DNA from: Acidobacteriota bacterium
Lineage (GTDB): Bacteria > Acidobacteriota > Terriglobia > Bryobacterales > Bryobacteraceae
DNA: 41,258 nt
Assembly: GCA_018268935.1 (NCBI GenBank)
Contig: JAFDVS010000146.1
Location: forward strand, 1 to 41,258
Direction: 5' to 3'
The notes below the pieces were generated by a model. That model ran no database searches and had not been told where the DNA came from. It worked only from the letters and a program-made list of their open reading frames with translations. Positions 1-8,521 of this stretch are shown one piece after another; positions within the stretch are counted from its first letter, which is position 1, and the number at the start of each line of letters is the position of its first letter. A program made the translations under genes and the position numbers.

Positions 1-157
1 CGATGTGGGGCGTGGGCACGTCGGGCGAGCCGTAGCAGCCGATGTCGCCGTAGCCCATGTCGTCGGCGAACAAGAGAATGAAGTTCGGTTTGCGGGTGGG
101 GCGCTGGGCGTAGAGTGACCCGCCGAGCAAAGTGGAAAGTACGGTGCGGCGCAGCAT
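1..157 (-). CDS. Sulfatase, N-terminal fragment (runs off window)
   Basis: Reading the minus strand from an ATG at 157 gives a 52-codon open frame that leaves the window at position 1. It opens MLRRTVLSTLLGGSLYAQ, a short arginine-led leader, and continues with NFILLFADDMGYGDIGCYG. That is the classic N-terminal metal-binding strand of the arylsulfatase/alkaline phosphatase superfamily; the two Asp residues of ADD normally bind calcium. The formylglycine motif lies beyond the edge, so activity cannot be judged. The gene is divergent from the sulfatase starting at 186, with only 28 bp between start codons, so the two probably share a compact divergent promoter. Confidence 0.8.
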   Translation of the reverse strand, partial: MLRRTVLSTLLGGSLYAQRPTRKPNFILLFADDMGYGDIGCYGSPDVPTPHI

Positions 158-185
158 TCGTGAGGGAGTGTATCATAACGCTGGA

Positions 186-1667
186 ATGCTCAACCGGAGA
201 CAAGCTATTGCCACGATCGCCGCGCCGGCGATTTTGAAGGCGCAGAAGAAGCGGCCGAATATCTTGTTCGCGTTCGCTGATGATTGGGGGATGCCGTGGA
301 CGGCGCTTGCGGGCGATCGCGTGGTGAAGACACCGACGTTTGATCGCATCGCGGAGAAAGGCGCGGTGTTCACCAATGCCTTTGTGAGCGCGCCGTCGTG
401 CACGCCGTCGCGAGCGGCGATTCTCACAGGGCAGTATCACTGGCGGCTGCGGTCGGGGGCGAATCTGGGCGGCGATTTACCGAGCGAATTCGCGGTGTTT
501 CCGGATTTGCTGGAAGCGGCGGGGTATCACGTTGGGCTGACGGGAAAAGGCTGGGGTCCGGGGAATGATAAGGGCGGCGGGCGTACACGCAATCCCGCCG
601 GGCCGCAGTATGCAGACTTCGCGGCGTTTCTGAAGGCGCGGCCGCAGGGGGCTCCGTTCTACTACTGGTTCGGGAGCCATGATCCGCACCGGCCGTATCC
701 ATGGGAGACGGGAGTGAAGAGCGGGATGCGGCTGGAGGATGTGCGGGTGCCTCCTTATCTGCCGGACACGGAGATTGTGCGCAAGGATATGTGCGATTAC
801 TTCCTGGAGGTGCAGCGGTTCAATCGCGATACACAGGCGCTGCTCGATACGCTCGAGAAGATGGGGGAGTTGGAGAACACGCTGGTGGTGATGTCTGGGG
901 ATAACGGCTGGCCGTTTCCGCGCGGGAAGGCATCGATCTATGAAGCGGGAACGCATGTGCCGCTGGCGATTCAGTGGGGATCGCGGATGAAGGGCGGACG
1001 CAAGGTGGAGGATTTCGTGAGCATGCCGGATCTTGCGCCGACGTTCCTGGAGGCGGCGGGGCTGAAGCCGCATGCGGACATGACGGCGCGCACGCTGATG
1101 CCGCTGCTCGAATCATCGAAGAGCGGACGCGTGGATTCGCGGCGCGGGCAAGTGCTGACGGGGATGGAGCGGCATGTGCCGTGCCGCGAAGAAATCAACG
1201 GCGGCTATCCGATGCGCGCGCTGCGCAATCACGATTTTCATTACATCCGGAACTTCCTGCCGAATCGGTGGCCGTATGGCGATCCGGATGAGTTGGAGAC
1301 GGCGACGTACGAGCAGTTGGCGGGGAACACGCGGGTGGCGTTCGCCGATTGCGATGCGGGGCCGTCGAAGGCGTACATGGTGACGCATCGCACGGAGGCG
1401 GCGGTGAAGCCGCTGTATGAGCTGACGTTCGGCAAGCGGCCGGCGCAGGAGTTGTTTGATCTGAAGAAAGACCCGTGGGGGTTGAAGAACGTGGCGGCGG
1501 ATCCTTCCTACGCGGGGACGCTGAAGAAGCTGGATGGGCAATTGATGGCTGCGCTGAAGGAGACTAAGGATCCACGGGCTACGGGCGGCGGGGAGGAGTT
1601 TGACCGCTATCCGACGATGACCGCGGTATCACGAGGCGGTGAGAAGAAGGGGCGGAAGAAGCGCTAG
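186..1667 (+). CDS. Sulfatase (arylsulfatase family, Cys-type)
   Basis: A 493-residue type I sulfatase predicted to hydrolyse sulfate esters, probably outside the cytoplasm. I take the ATG at 186 rather than the upstream GTG at 132 because the protein then begins MLNRRQAIATIAAPAILKA, a Tat-like leader, and because 132 would overlap the divergent gene. Residues 24-34 carry the NILFAFADDWG metal-binding strand. Cys72-Thr-Pro-Ser-Arg is the C-x-P-S-R signature whose Cys is converted to formylglycine in this family. Later SGDNGWP and the GTHVP stretch fit the second metal and substrate region. The 3' end overlaps the convergent HAD gene by 39 bp. The natural substrate is unknown. Confidence 0.9.
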   Translation: MLNRRQAIATIAAPAILKAQKKRPNILFAFADDWGMPWTALAGDRVVKTPTFDRIAEKGAVFTNAFVSAPSCTPSRAAILTGQYHWRLRSGANLGGDLPSEFAVFPDLLEAAGYHVGLTGKGWGPGNDKGGGRTRNPAGPQYADFAAFLKARPQGAPFYYWFGSHDPHRPYPWETGVKSGMRLEDVRVPPYLPDTEIVRKDMCDYFLEVQRFNRDTQALLDTLEKMGELENTLVVMSGDNGWPFPRGKASIYEAGTHVPLAIQWGSRMKGGRKVEDFVSMPDLAPTFLEAAGLKPHADMTARTLMPLLESSKSGRVDSRRGQVLTGMERHVPCREEINGGYPMRALRNHDFHYIRNFLPNRWPYGDPDELETATYEQLAGNTRVAFADCDAGPSKAYMVTHRTEAAVKPLYELTFGKRPAQELFDLKKDPWGLKNVAADPSYAGTLKKLDGQLMAALKETKDPRATGGGEEFDRYPTMTAVSRGGEKKGRKKR

Positions 1668-2279
1668 GTTGTCGAGCAGGATGTCGGGCGGATCGGCTTC
1701 GAGTGTCTCGGGCTGAAAGCCGTAGGTGACGCCGCAGGCCTTCACGCCTGCATTGCGCGCGGTACGAATATCGATGGCGCTGTCGCCGACCATCATCGTG
1801 CGGTGCGCCGCGGCGGTGCGCTCTTCCATGAGGCGGTGAATGCCGTAAGGATCGGGCTTCTTCAATTCGAAGCTATTGCCGCCGTAGACGCGGAAGAAAT
1901 ACTGGCGGAGGCCGAGGCCATCGACGATGGCTTCGCTGAAGCGGATCGGCTTGTTGGTGAGGACGGCCATCGGTATGGCTTGCGAATGGAAGGCATCGAG
2001 GGCTTCGCGCACGCCGGGATAGAGCGTGGTGTGATCGAGCAGGTGATGCCAGTAGTAGTCGAGGAAGTATTCGAGGCCGCGGGCTACGGTTTCCTCGGTG
2101 GCGAGGTCGCCGAGGGCGCGCCGGATGAGCACGGGGGCGCCGTTGCCGACATAACTGGCGATGGTTTCGTTCGAGAGCAGGGCCAGCCCCATGTGTTGGC
2201 GCATGGCGTTGACCGAGTGAACGAGATCGAGTTGAGAGTCGATGAGGGTGCCGTCGAGATCGAAGATGAGCAAATCCAT
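1629..2279 (-). CDS. gph: HAD-superfamily hydrolase, phosphoglycolate phosphatase-like
   Basis: A 216-residue subfamily IA HAD phosphatase. The N terminus MDLLIFDLDGTLIDS holds the motif I nucleophile Asp7 and Asp9. VLTNKP is motif II, and MVGDSAIDIRTARNAG is the acidic motif IV that binds magnesium. Length and cap region fit phosphoglycolate phosphatase (2-phosphoglycolate to glycolate, a salvage product of DNA repair), but pyrophosphatase PpaX and other small-phosphate HAD enzymes look alike, so the symbol is tentative. It lies 3 bp downstream of the CvpA gene and ends the purC-cvpA-gph run. Its stop lies inside the convergent sulfatase. Confidence 0.85.
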   Translation of the reverse strand: MDLLIFDLDGTLIDSQLDLVHSVNAMRQHMGLALLSNETIASYVGNGAPVLIRRALGDLATEETVARGLEYFLDYYWHHLLDHTTLYPGVREALDAFHSQAIPMAVLTNKPIRFSEAIVDGLGLRQYFFRVYGGNSFELKKPDPYGIHRLMEERTAAAHRTMMVGDSAIDIRTARNAGVKACGVTYGFQPETLEADPPDILLDNLALLPPLLLTAS

Positions 2280-2282
2280 GAA

Positions 2283-2849
2283 TCAGTGTTCCGTCGTTTT
2301 GTGGCGCTTGGGGGGCTTGCCCACGGTGTCGTTCCAGATGTGCTGGATTTTCTCGTAGCTTTCTGTGACTCCCTGGGTGAGGTCGTTGGGGGCGACTTTG
2401 GAGAACAGGCGGGCGGCTTCGATGACATAGGGAGCGATGGTGGATTCGACCACGGATTTCGGCGGGGGCTTGGTGGCGAAGGCCATGAGGATCATGACGA
2501 AGATGGTGGCGCCGAGCAGTCCACGGAGCAGGCCGAAGCAGGCGCCGAGTGTACGGTCGAGCCAGGAGAGGCCGACCCATTTGAAGGCCATGGCGAGCAG
2601 TTTGCCGATGAGCGCACCGGCGAGGATCACCAGAGCCGAAACGGTGATGAAGCCGAGGAAATTGGCCACCGCGCGCGAGCTGACGTATTCGGCGTAGATG
2701 GAGCCTGCGGCGCCGTAGAACCAGATGGCGAGCACGAAGCCGAGGATTGTTGCCGTGATGCCAACGACCGTGCGGGCGAAGCCCTTCATGATCCCGGCGA
2801 TGGTGGAGCCCGCGAGGATCACTCCGAGAACGACGTCAAGCCAGTTCAT
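2283..2849 (-). CDS. cvpA: CvpA family membrane protein
   Basis: A 188-residue inner-membrane protein with about four hydrophobic helices. The start MNWLDVVLGVILAGSTIAGIMKGF is typical of CvpA (named for colicin V production), with the conserved Trp-Leu-Asp opening and the Gly-rich G-x-x-KGF turn. SWLDRTLGACFGLLRG in the middle matches the family's second conserved block. The C-terminal tail of about 60 residues is polar and lysine-rich, probably cytosolic. Its start overlaps the purC stop by 4 bp (ATGA), so translation is likely coupled. CvpA commonly neighbours purine genes, as here. The molecular role is not settled in the family. Confidence 0.85.
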   Translation of the reverse strand: MNWLDVVLGVILAGSTIAGIMKGFARTVVGITATILGFVLAIWFYGAAGSIYAEYVSSRAVANFLGFITVSALVILAGALIGKLLAMAFKWVGLSWLDRTLGACFGLLRGLLGATIFVMILMAFATKPPPKSVVESTIAPYVIEAARLFSKVAPNDLTQGVTESYEKIQHIWNDTVGKPPKRHKTTEH

Positions 2850-3742
2850 TCGAGTTCTTTGCCCGTCAGCACGCGATAGGCTTCGTAATACTTGGCGCGA
2901 GTCTTTGCCACAATGTCATCGGGCAGGGCGGGTGCGGGCGGACGCTTGTCCCAATCGAGGGTTTCGAGGTAATCGCGCACGAACTGTTTGTCGTAGCTCT
3001 TTTGCGGGCCGCCAGGGGCGTAGGTGTCCGCGGGCCAGAAGCGGGAGGAATCGGGCGTGAGGACTTCGTCGGCGAGCACGAGTTCTCCGTTGACGAGGCC
3101 GAATTCGAATTTAGTGTCGGCGAGGATGATGCCGCGGGTGCGGGCGTACTCGGCAGCGCGGCCGTAGATGCGCAGTGTGGTGTCGCGCAGGGTTTCGGCC
3201 ATGCCTTCGCCGGTGATCTTACGAAACTCGTCGAAGGGGATGTTGATGTCGTGGCCGGATTGGGCTTTAGTGGCGGGGGTGAAAATCGGCTGCGGGAGCT
3301 GATCGCTTTCGCGCAGACCGGCGGGTAGAGGGATGCCGCAGATGGCGCCAGTGGCTTTATAGTCTTTCCAGCCGGAGCCGGAGACGTAGCCACGGGCGAC
3401 GCATTCGGCTTCGAACATTTGGGCGCGGCGCACGAGCATGGAGCGGCCTTCCAGTTGATCGCGGAAGGGCTGGAGTTCGGCCGGGTACTCGGCGGCGTTG
3501 GCGGTGAGGATGTGGGTCTTGACGTCCTGAGAGAAGAAGTCAAACCAGAAGAGGGAGAGTTGGGTGAGGACGCGCCCTTTGCCGGGGATGGGCGAGCCGA
3601 GAATGCAATCGAATGCGGAGATGCGGTCCGAGGCGATAATCAGCAACTTGTCGGTGCCGATCGCGTAGACATCGCGGACTTTGCCGCGGGCCACCAGGGG
3701 GATGCCGGGCAGGTTGCTTTCCAGAAGTATGTTTGAGCTCAT
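2846..3742 (-). CDS. purC: Phosphoribosylaminoimidazole-succinocarboxamide synthase (SAICAR synthase)
   Basis: A 298-residue cytosolic enzyme of de novo purine synthesis that joins CAIR and aspartate using ATP to give SAICAR. It shows the family blocks in order: GKVRDVYAIG (nucleotide-binding N-terminal strand), IIASDRISAFDC, GKGRVLTQLSLFWFDFF, ECVARGYVSGSGWKDY, and DTKFEFGLVNGELVLADEVLTPDSSRFW (Mg/substrate loop). The length of about 300 residues fits the longer SAICAR synthase form common in this phylum. It leads a minus-strand run with cvpA and gph. About 60 bp separate it from the J-domain gene upstream. Confidence 0.95.
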   Translation of the reverse strand: MSSNILLESNLPGIPLVARGKVRDVYAIGTDKLLIIASDRISAFDCILGSPIPGKGRVLTQLSLFWFDFFSQDVKTHILTANAAEYPAELQPFRDQLEGRSMLVRRAQMFEAECVARGYVSGSGWKDYKATGAICGIPLPAGLRESDQLPQPIFTPATKAQSGHDINIPFDEFRKITGEGMAETLRDTTLRIYGRAAEYARTRGIILADTKFEFGLVNGELVLADEVLTPDSSRFWPADTYAPGGPQKSYDKQFVRDYLETLDWDKRPPAPALPDDIVAKTRAKYYEAYRVLTGKELE

Positions 3743-3803
3743 CGGTAAGTTACGCGCAAGCGTAAGTACCAGTGTACGGCAGTCGGTTGCCTCAGAGGCT
3801 GCG

Positions 3804-4385
3804 TTAGACGGCTTGTTCGTGGGCGGCGGGCAGCATGACGAGATCGCGCTTTTCGGAAGGCTCCGGCATGCTGAGGTTTTCGTAGGATTCCACGCCTTTG
3901 ATGGAGATCATGAATCGGCCGTTATCGCCGGGTTTGATGTCGCCACGTTCTTTGAGAAACCAGACGGTGAACTCGAGATGCTCGCGCGGGATGCCGAGCA
4001 GGTCCTCGATTTCGCGGAGATTCATTCCGGGCTGGTTGGGATTGAACTGGCGTTTGCGGTAGAGGACGGCAAGCAGGCCTTCGCGTTTCTTGCGTTCATC
4101 GTGCTGGCTGCTGACTTCGGAAGACTGATCGAAGATTTTCCAGTTCAGCTTCACCTGGGCGCGGTGCTGGGCGTCGTAGGCGGCGCGGGTCACGGGATCG
4201 CTGAGAGTCTGATAAGCCTTGAGCATTTGCTGGAACAGCGGTTCGTTGCCGGTTTCGGTGTTATCGGGGTGGTAACGCTGGGCCAGCAGGCGGAAGACGC
4301 GCTGGATGGTGTCCAATTCGGCGTTTGGGCTCACTTGCAGGAGTTCGTAAAGATCTGTGAATTCCGACGCTGGAGTGCTATTCAT
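3804..4385 (-). CDS. J-domain (DnaJ-like) protein
   Basis: A 193-residue protein with a J domain at residues 11-72. The HPD tripeptide at residues 39-41 (RYHPDN) is the motif that stimulates the ATPase of an Hsp70/DnaK partner. Helix IV ends QTLSDPVTRAAYDAQ as expected. There is no Gly/Phe linker or zinc domain, so it is not full DnaJ but a type III co-chaperone. The C-terminal half, residues 85-193, looks like a small winged-helix-type or YedZ-free regulatory fold (MNLREIEDLLGIPREHLEFTVWFLKERG reads like a helix-turn-helix), suggesting delivery of DnaK to a specific client. That part is inference. It is transcribed divergently from the gene at 4468. Confidence 0.85.
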   Translation of the reverse strand: MNSTPASEFTDLYELLQVSPNAELDTIQRVFRLLAQRYHPDNTETGNEPLFQQMLKAYQTLSDPVTRAAYDAQHRAQVKLNWKIFDQSSEVSSQHDERKKREGLLAVLYRKRQFNPNQPGMNLREIEDLLGIPREHLEFTVWFLKERGDIKPGDNGRFMISIKGVESYENLSMPEPSEKRDLVMLPAAHEQAV

Positions 4386-4467
4386 GGCCCTGTCTATTTC
4401 ATCGGCATGAGGAGGTGAGTTGGGGATGAGGTGAATCCCCTAGGGCAACTCAGGTATCCTATTCGCG

Positions 4468-4728
4468 ATGAACTGGAACGACGCAGCAGAAGACCTTTTT
4501 CAGAGTATATTGTCGGGGACGCCGCGACCGATTCGCGATCAGACGGCGGAGAATCTCCGGAGCACAGCGGAAGGGCTGGCGGAGGAGGAAGGAAAGAACC
4601 GGGTGGGGGTACAGACGGTAGTGGAGGCGTGGGTGAAGATCACGCCGGAGACACTGCGGTCGGACATTCCGCGGCAGATGGAGTTATTCGGACTGGACGC
4701 GTCGGAGTACGAGTATCTGTTTGAGTAA
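4468..4728 (+). CDS. Small PCP_red-like domain protein
   Basis: An 86-residue protein, all predicted helix. It opens MNWNDAAEDLFQSILSGTPRPIRDQTAENL and continues with an acidic helix and VVEAWVKITPETLRS. The W-x-x-A-x-x-x-L plus P-x-x-[IV]R spacing resembles the C-terminal domain of light-independent protochlorophyllide reductase subunit B (PCP_red), which also occurs as stand-alone small proteins in non-photosynthetic bacteria with no known role. This likeness was judged by eye. There are no cysteines and no membrane segment. It is divergent from the J-domain gene (82 bp gap holding both promoters) and convergent with the zinc-ribbon protein at 4731, only 2 bp away. Confidence 0.75.
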   Translation: MNWNDAAEDLFQSILSGTPRPIRDQTAENLRSTAEGLAEEEGKNRVGVQTVVEAWVKITPETLRSDIPRQMELFGLDASEYEYLFE

Positions 4729-4730
4729 AG

Positions 4731-4952
4731 CTACTCGGAGGCGGCCATTTGCTGATCGGCGTCGCGCCAGGCGCTGATCTTGAGGCGGCGGCAGACCCAG
4801 CACAGGCTCTCGGTGGAGTTGGGGGCGGCGTCGCTGCCGCAGACCGTGCACTTGGTTACAGGGGTGATGCTGTCGGAGAAAATGGCAGCCTTCGCCCGCT
4901 GAATGATCTCTTTGGAGATGACTGGCGGTTCTTCTTTCGGTTTCTTTTTCAT
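4731..4952 (-). CDS. Small double-CxxC (zinc-ribbon-like) protein
   Basis: A 73-residue protein from the ATG at 4952, which has AAGG about 9 nt upstream; a longer frame back to 5003 adds an unlikely cysteine-rich lead. It starts MKKKPKEEPPVISKEIIQRAK, a lysine-rich helix, followed by KCTVCGSD and LCWVCRRLK. Two CxxC knuckles about 18 residues apart suggest a single zinc site of ribbon or treble-clef type. No catalytic motif is visible. The neighbouring gene at 5048-5239 also encodes a small double-CxxC protein on the same strand, so the two may be functionally linked or simply similar in size. Function unknown. Confidence 0.7.
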   Translation of the reverse strand: MKKKPKEEPPVISKEIIQRAKAAIFSDSITPVTKCTVCGSDAAPNSTESLCWVCRRLKISAWRDADQQMAASE

Positions 4953-5047
4953 TAAAGAGCCTTGTGCTACTCCAATGAAAGCACAGAGCGGGCAAAAGAG
5001 CAAATATAGCGATGGGACGGGTGGGTCCTAGTGGTACCGGTTTGGTA

Positions 5048-5239
5048 TTACGCGGCCTTCGGGGTGCGCAGAACGAACCCGGAATCGATGGAAGAGTGGC
5101 AGCGGGCACACTTTTGGCCTGCCTTCACTTTTGGACCCTTGGGGCCCACTACGACAGTGGCTTCCACGGTGTGCGTGCACATGAAGCAATACACCGAGGC
5201 GGTTTCTTCTTTGAGTTCAACTTTCGGCTTCAGAATCAT
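5048..5239 (-). CDS. Small double-CxxC protein (possibly DUF5679-like)
   Basis: A 63-residue protein. I start at the ATG at 5239 because GAGGAGG stands 8 nt before it; the upstream in-frame ATG at 5266 has no ribosome-binding site. The protein reads MILKPKVELKEETASVYCFMC, then VVVGPKGPKVKAGQKCARCHSS. The layout (YCxxC, a beta hairpin with a Gly-Pro-Lys turn, then CxxC) resembles the small DUF5679-type zinc-binding family, though that match is by eye only. It could be a zinc knuckle for protein or nucleic-acid contact. It lies between the aminotransferase operon (downstream gene end at 5329) and the other CxxC protein. Confidence 0.7.
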   Translation of the reverse strand: MILKPKVELKEETASVYCFMCTHTVEATVVVGPKGPKVKAGQKCARCHSSIDSGFVLRTPKAA

Positions 5240-5328
5240 CGGTTCGGCCTCCTCATGCCTCTTCATCCAAACAGACGCGTGAAGGCTTCCATTTGATTTC
5301 GATTTTTTGAATTTTTTTTTAAGGCGGG

Positions 5329-6414
5329 CTAGATCTCGGCCAGGGCGGCGGCCAAACCTTCCAGCCCCCCACGCAGGGTTTCCGTGGCGCAGCCGATGGT
5401 GATGCGGAGATGCTCCGGGGCTTCAAAGAAAGAACCGGGGACGACACTCACTCCGTGGTGCTCCAGGAGACGGGCACAGAAGGCGTCGACGTCCACTCCA
5501 GGGAGGCGTGGGAAACTCACGGTTCCATGAGATATGCGGCCGCCCTGCAATCGCGGATGCCGCTCCAGGAAGGCGTGGAGCAGAGCGCGGTTGGGATCGA
5601 GGATGCGGCGGGCGCGGGCGGCGATGGCAGGGAGTTGGTCGAGGGCGAGAATGCTGAGACGCTCGGCGGAGTGGGCGGGGATGACACCCATCAGATCGTT
5701 AAGGAGCCACATGCGGCGGGCGAGATCGGGCTCGGCGAGGATCCAGCCGCAGCGCAGACCGCTGAGCCCGTAAGCCTTGGTGAGGCTGCTGGTGATGACG
5801 AAGACGGGATCGAGGAAGAAGGCCGAGGGCGGCGCGTCTTCATACATCGCTTCGAGGTAGACCTCGTCCACCAGGACACGGGCGTTCGATTCGCGAGCCA
5901 GGGCGGCGAGTCCGCGGAGAGTGGTTTCGTCGATAAACGCGCTCGATGGATTGTGGAGATTGCTGATGACGATGAGGCGGGTGGCGGGCGTCATCGCCTG
6001 GCGGACTTCGTCGAGGCGGATGCGGAAGCCGTCTTCGGCATGGCGGCGGAATCGATTGATGCGCGCGCCGAGAGACGATGCAGCGTGTAGCAGGGGGTCG
6101 TAGACGGGCGATTCGACAAGGCAATCGTCGCCGGGTTGTAGGAGGGCAGCCATGGCGAGGTAATTGGCGCCGGAGGTGCCCTGGGCGGCGACGATGGATT
6201 CGAGCGGGGCTTTGGTGTGGCGGGCGAGAGCTTCCTGCAGTGGCGGATAGCCGTAGTAGCTTGGCCCGCTGAGGTCGAGGTCTTCCAGGCGGACGTTCAG
6301 CTCCGAGATAGGGAAGTTCATGACTCCGCTGTTGGTCAGGCCGTAGCGCGGCTGCGATTGGAAGCGAGTCTTGGCCCAATGCATGTAGGGCGAATGCGTG
6401 GAGCGGGCGGTCAT
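5329..6414 (-). CDS. Pyridoxal-phosphate aminotransferase, class I/II
   Basis: A 361-residue fold-type I aminotransferase. The start at 6414 overlaps the permease stop (ATGA), which fixes it; an open frame continues upstream to 6690 but lies inside the permease gene. Visible landmarks: Tyr-Tyr-Gly-Tyr-Pro near residue 53 (substrate/PLP region), GTSGANYL (phosphate-binding), Asn155 in HNPSSAF, Asp183 and Tyr186 in LVDEVYLEAM, and the Schiff-base Lys213 in SSLTKAYGLSGLRCGW. No family member is close enough by eye to name a substrate. The coupling to an amino-acid transporter suggests that it transaminates whatever the permease imports. Confidence 0.9.
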   Translation of the reverse strand: MTARSTHSPYMHWAKTRFQSQPRYGLTNSGVMNFPISELNVRLEDLDLSGPSYYGYPPLQEALARHTKAPLESIVAAQGTSGANYLAMAALLQPGDDCLVESPVYDPLLHAASSLGARINRFRRHAEDGFRIRLDEVRQAMTPATRLIVISNLHNPSSAFIDETTLRGLAALARESNARVLVDEVYLEAMYEDAPPSAFFLDPVFVITSSLTKAYGLSGLRCGWILAEPDLARRMWLLNDLMGVIPAHSAERLSILALDQLPAIAARARRILDPNRALLHAFLERHPRLQGGRISHGTVSFPRLPGVDVDAFCARLLEHHGVSVVPGSFFEAPEHLRITIGCATETLRGGLEGLAAALAEI

Positions 6415-7700
6415 GCGGTGTTCTTTCTTCTCCAAAACAGATAGGCGGGGATGCCGCTGGATAGAATCAGCAGGCCGAGCACGGTGTCGCCGGGATAGCG
6501 GTAGATGGTGTTGGCCACTACAAACCAGCATGCCGCACAGAAGAGGATGGTGGTGTAGGGGTGACCGGGGGAGCGGCCTTTGAAGGCGAAGACGCAACTG
6601 CCGGTGAGGCCGATGAAGAGGAAATCGACGCTGACGACGTAGTTGAGGATTTGTTCGTAGCGGCCGGAAAGGGCGATCACCATGGCCCACACTCCTTGCA
6701 GGATGATGGCGACCACGGGGACGCGGGTGCGCTCGGAGACTCGGGCCACGGCGGGAAAGAAGAGACCGTCGGCGGCCATGGTGAAGTAGACGCGCGGCGC
6801 GGTGAGCATGGCTTGGCTGAGGAAGCCGAGGGTGGAGACGGTGATGGCGATGGCGGTGATGGTCTCGCCGGCGGCGCCCATTACCTGGCGGACTACGGCT
6901 GTGGCGGGGGTGGTGTTGGCGGCGAGGCCTTCGACCCCGAGTACGCGCAGGTAGGCGAGGTTAATGGAGAGATAGAGCGCCAGCACACCGAGGACGCCGA
7001 TCAGCATGGCGCGGGCAAGGTCGCGCTTGGGGTCGCGCATCTCGGCGGCCATGAAGCTGGCGGTCTGCCAGCCGCCATAGGCGAACAAGACAGGCGTGGC
7101 TGCGGCGCCGAAGGCGGTGAGAAGGTCGAAGGAGATGGGGCGGTCCAGCAGCGGAGTCCAGGATTGGTTGGTGCCTCGGGCGAGGATAAGACCCGCCGCG
7201 GCGATGGCGGCGATAGCGAGAATTTTCAGCACCATGAGGAAGGATTGGGCGTTGCTGCCGGAGCGGACGCCGAGGCAGTTGATGGCGGTTAGGGTTGCCA
7301 GGGCCGTGACGGCTACGAGCCCGTCGGGGATGGGAAGGCCGGTAAGCGAGAGGAAGTAGCGGGCGAATGTGACGGCAACCGCCGCCATCCCGCCAGTCTG
7401 GATGACGAGCAGCAGCACCCAGCCGTAGAGGAAGCCGACCAGTGGATGATAGGCTTCGCGCAGGTAGGCGTACTGGCCGTTGAGGTCGGGGCGGCGGGCG
7501 GCGAGTTCGGCGTAGAGGAATGCGCCCAGCAGCGCTACCATGCCGCCGAACAGCCAGGCGCCGAAGATGAGGAACGGAGTGTGCACCTGGCGGGCGACGA
7601 CGTAGGGGTTCATGAAGATGCCCGAGCCGATGACTCCGCCCATGACGATCATGGTGGCGTCGAAAACGCCGAGTTGGCGCGAGAGATGCGGCTTTGACAC
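6411..7700 (-). CDS. APC-family amino acid permease
   Basis: A 429-residue inner-membrane transporter with about twelve hydrophobic segments. The first helix reads DATMIVMGGVIGSGIFMNP, the G-x-x-IGSGIF unwound segment that binds the amino-acid backbone in LeuT-fold APC proteins. I place the start at the GTG at 7700 (protein VSKPHLSRQLGVFDATM); the open frame extends to 7925, but that extension is Pro/Cys-rich and would run through the divergent gene. No strong ribosome-binding site is visible at 7700, so a nearby alternative is possible. The aminotransferase gene follows with a 4-bp overlap. Substrate unknown; the closest by-eye likeness is to SLC7-like general amino-acid permeases. Confidence 0.85.
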   Translation of the reverse strand: MSKPHLSRQLGVFDATMIVMGGVIGSGIFMNPYVVARQVHTPFLIFGAWLFGGMVALLGAFLYAELAARRPDLNGQYAYLREAYHPLVGFLYGWVLLLVIQTGGMAAVAVTFARYFLSLTGLPIPDGLVAVTALATLTAINCLGVRSGSNAQSFLMVLKILAIAAIAAAGLILARGTNQSWTPLLDRPISFDLLTAFGAAATPVLFAYGGWQTASFMAAEMRDPKRDLARAMLIGVLGVLALYLSINLAYLRVLGVEGLAANTTPATAVVRQVMGAAGETITAIAITVSTLGFLSQAMLTAPRVYFTMAADGLFFPAVARVSERTRVPVVAIILQGVWAMVIALSGRYEQILNYVVSVDFLFIGLTGSCVFAFKGRSPGHPYTTILFCAACWFVVANTIYRYPGDTVLGLLILSSGIPAYLFWRRKNTA

Positions 7701-7765
7701 GACTGGATAAGTATACCTTTGCTTCGTTGATCGGATGGTTGATGGGAAGCCGCACGAGTAGGTGT

Positions 7766-8521
7766 ATGTACTTCTGGCTTTCTCTACTGGCGCTGGCGGT
7801 GGTGGGCAACGGGCACCGGATGGCGCAGCGTTGGCAGCGTTCGCATCGCAGCAGCACCGTGGCGCTGCATGGGTTCGGATCGGTGCAGGCGCGGGATATT
7901 CTGCGGCTGGAGGCGTATGAGACATCGGAGGATCCAGAGAAGTTGAGGTTTACGTTTTCTTACGATAATTACACCGATTGGGGCGGGAATTCGCGCTGCT
8001 CGGGGTATTTGTATCTCTATTTGTTGCGGCCGGGGAGTGGGAAGGCGTTCTCTATTGAGTTTGATGGGGACAGGCGGTTGGTGGCGGAGATGGCGGGATC
8101 GCTTATCATCAACAGCGCGCGGTTGGAGCAGCATTTCCGGAACATTCCCCGGCGAGCAGAGCCTCAGCCGGCGCCAGTGACGGTTACTCGGTTCCGCATT
8201 TCTTCCGGGATGTTTGGGTATCACAATAGTGAGGGCAAGGAGGTGCTGGCGCCGCAGTATTCCATGGCGGCGGAGTTTCGCGACGGGTTGGCGTTGGTGA
8301 TTTGGGGCGGGGTGTTCGGGGCGATTGATATGGGTGGCAGGTTTCTATGGAAACTGCCGGCGGAGGGGATTGAGTCGTTCACGGAGTTTCGCGATGGGAA
8401 GGCGACTGTGCGGTTCGGGCAGTGGGAGGAGATTCGCAGTGGCCCGCACGGGCTGGAGCGGGAGGATGTGTATGTGACTTCGGAACGTGTGGTGGACCGT
8501 GAGGGCCGTTACCTGGACTAG
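7766..8521 (+). CDS. Secreted WG-repeat protein
   Basis: A 251-residue protein from the ATG at 7766 (AGG 7 nt upstream), which yields a signal peptide MYFWLSLLALAVVGNG; other in-frame starts at 7694 (TTG) and 7742 (ATG) add polar residues ahead of it. The middle part (residues 25-130) is beta-rich with no recognisable domain. Residues about 145-225 hold WG/KWG-type repeats: GKEVLAPQYSMAAEFRDGLALV, then GAIDMGGRFLWK, then ESFTEFRDGKATVRF. These repeats form beta-rich surfaces in secreted proteins of unknown role. The stop overlaps the convergent DUF1552 gene by 4 bp. Confidence 0.8.
   Translation: MYFWLSLLALAVVGNGHRMAQRWQRSHRSSTVALHGFGSVQARDILRLEAYETSEDPEKLRFTFSYDNYTDWGGNSRCSGYLYLYLLRPGSGKAFSIEFDGDRRLVAEMAGSLIINSARLEQHFRNIPRRAEPQPAPVTVTRFRISSGMFGYHNSEGKEVLAPQYSMAAEFRDGLALVIWGGVFGAIDMGGRFLWKLPAEGIESFTEFRDGKATVRFGQWEEIRSGPHGLEREDVYVTSERVVDREGRYLD

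Noticed and set aside
1803..2879. 358-codon open frame on the plus strand
   Set aside because: It mirrors the HAD, CvpA and purC genes, each of which has recognisable family motifs. It is an antisense shadow.
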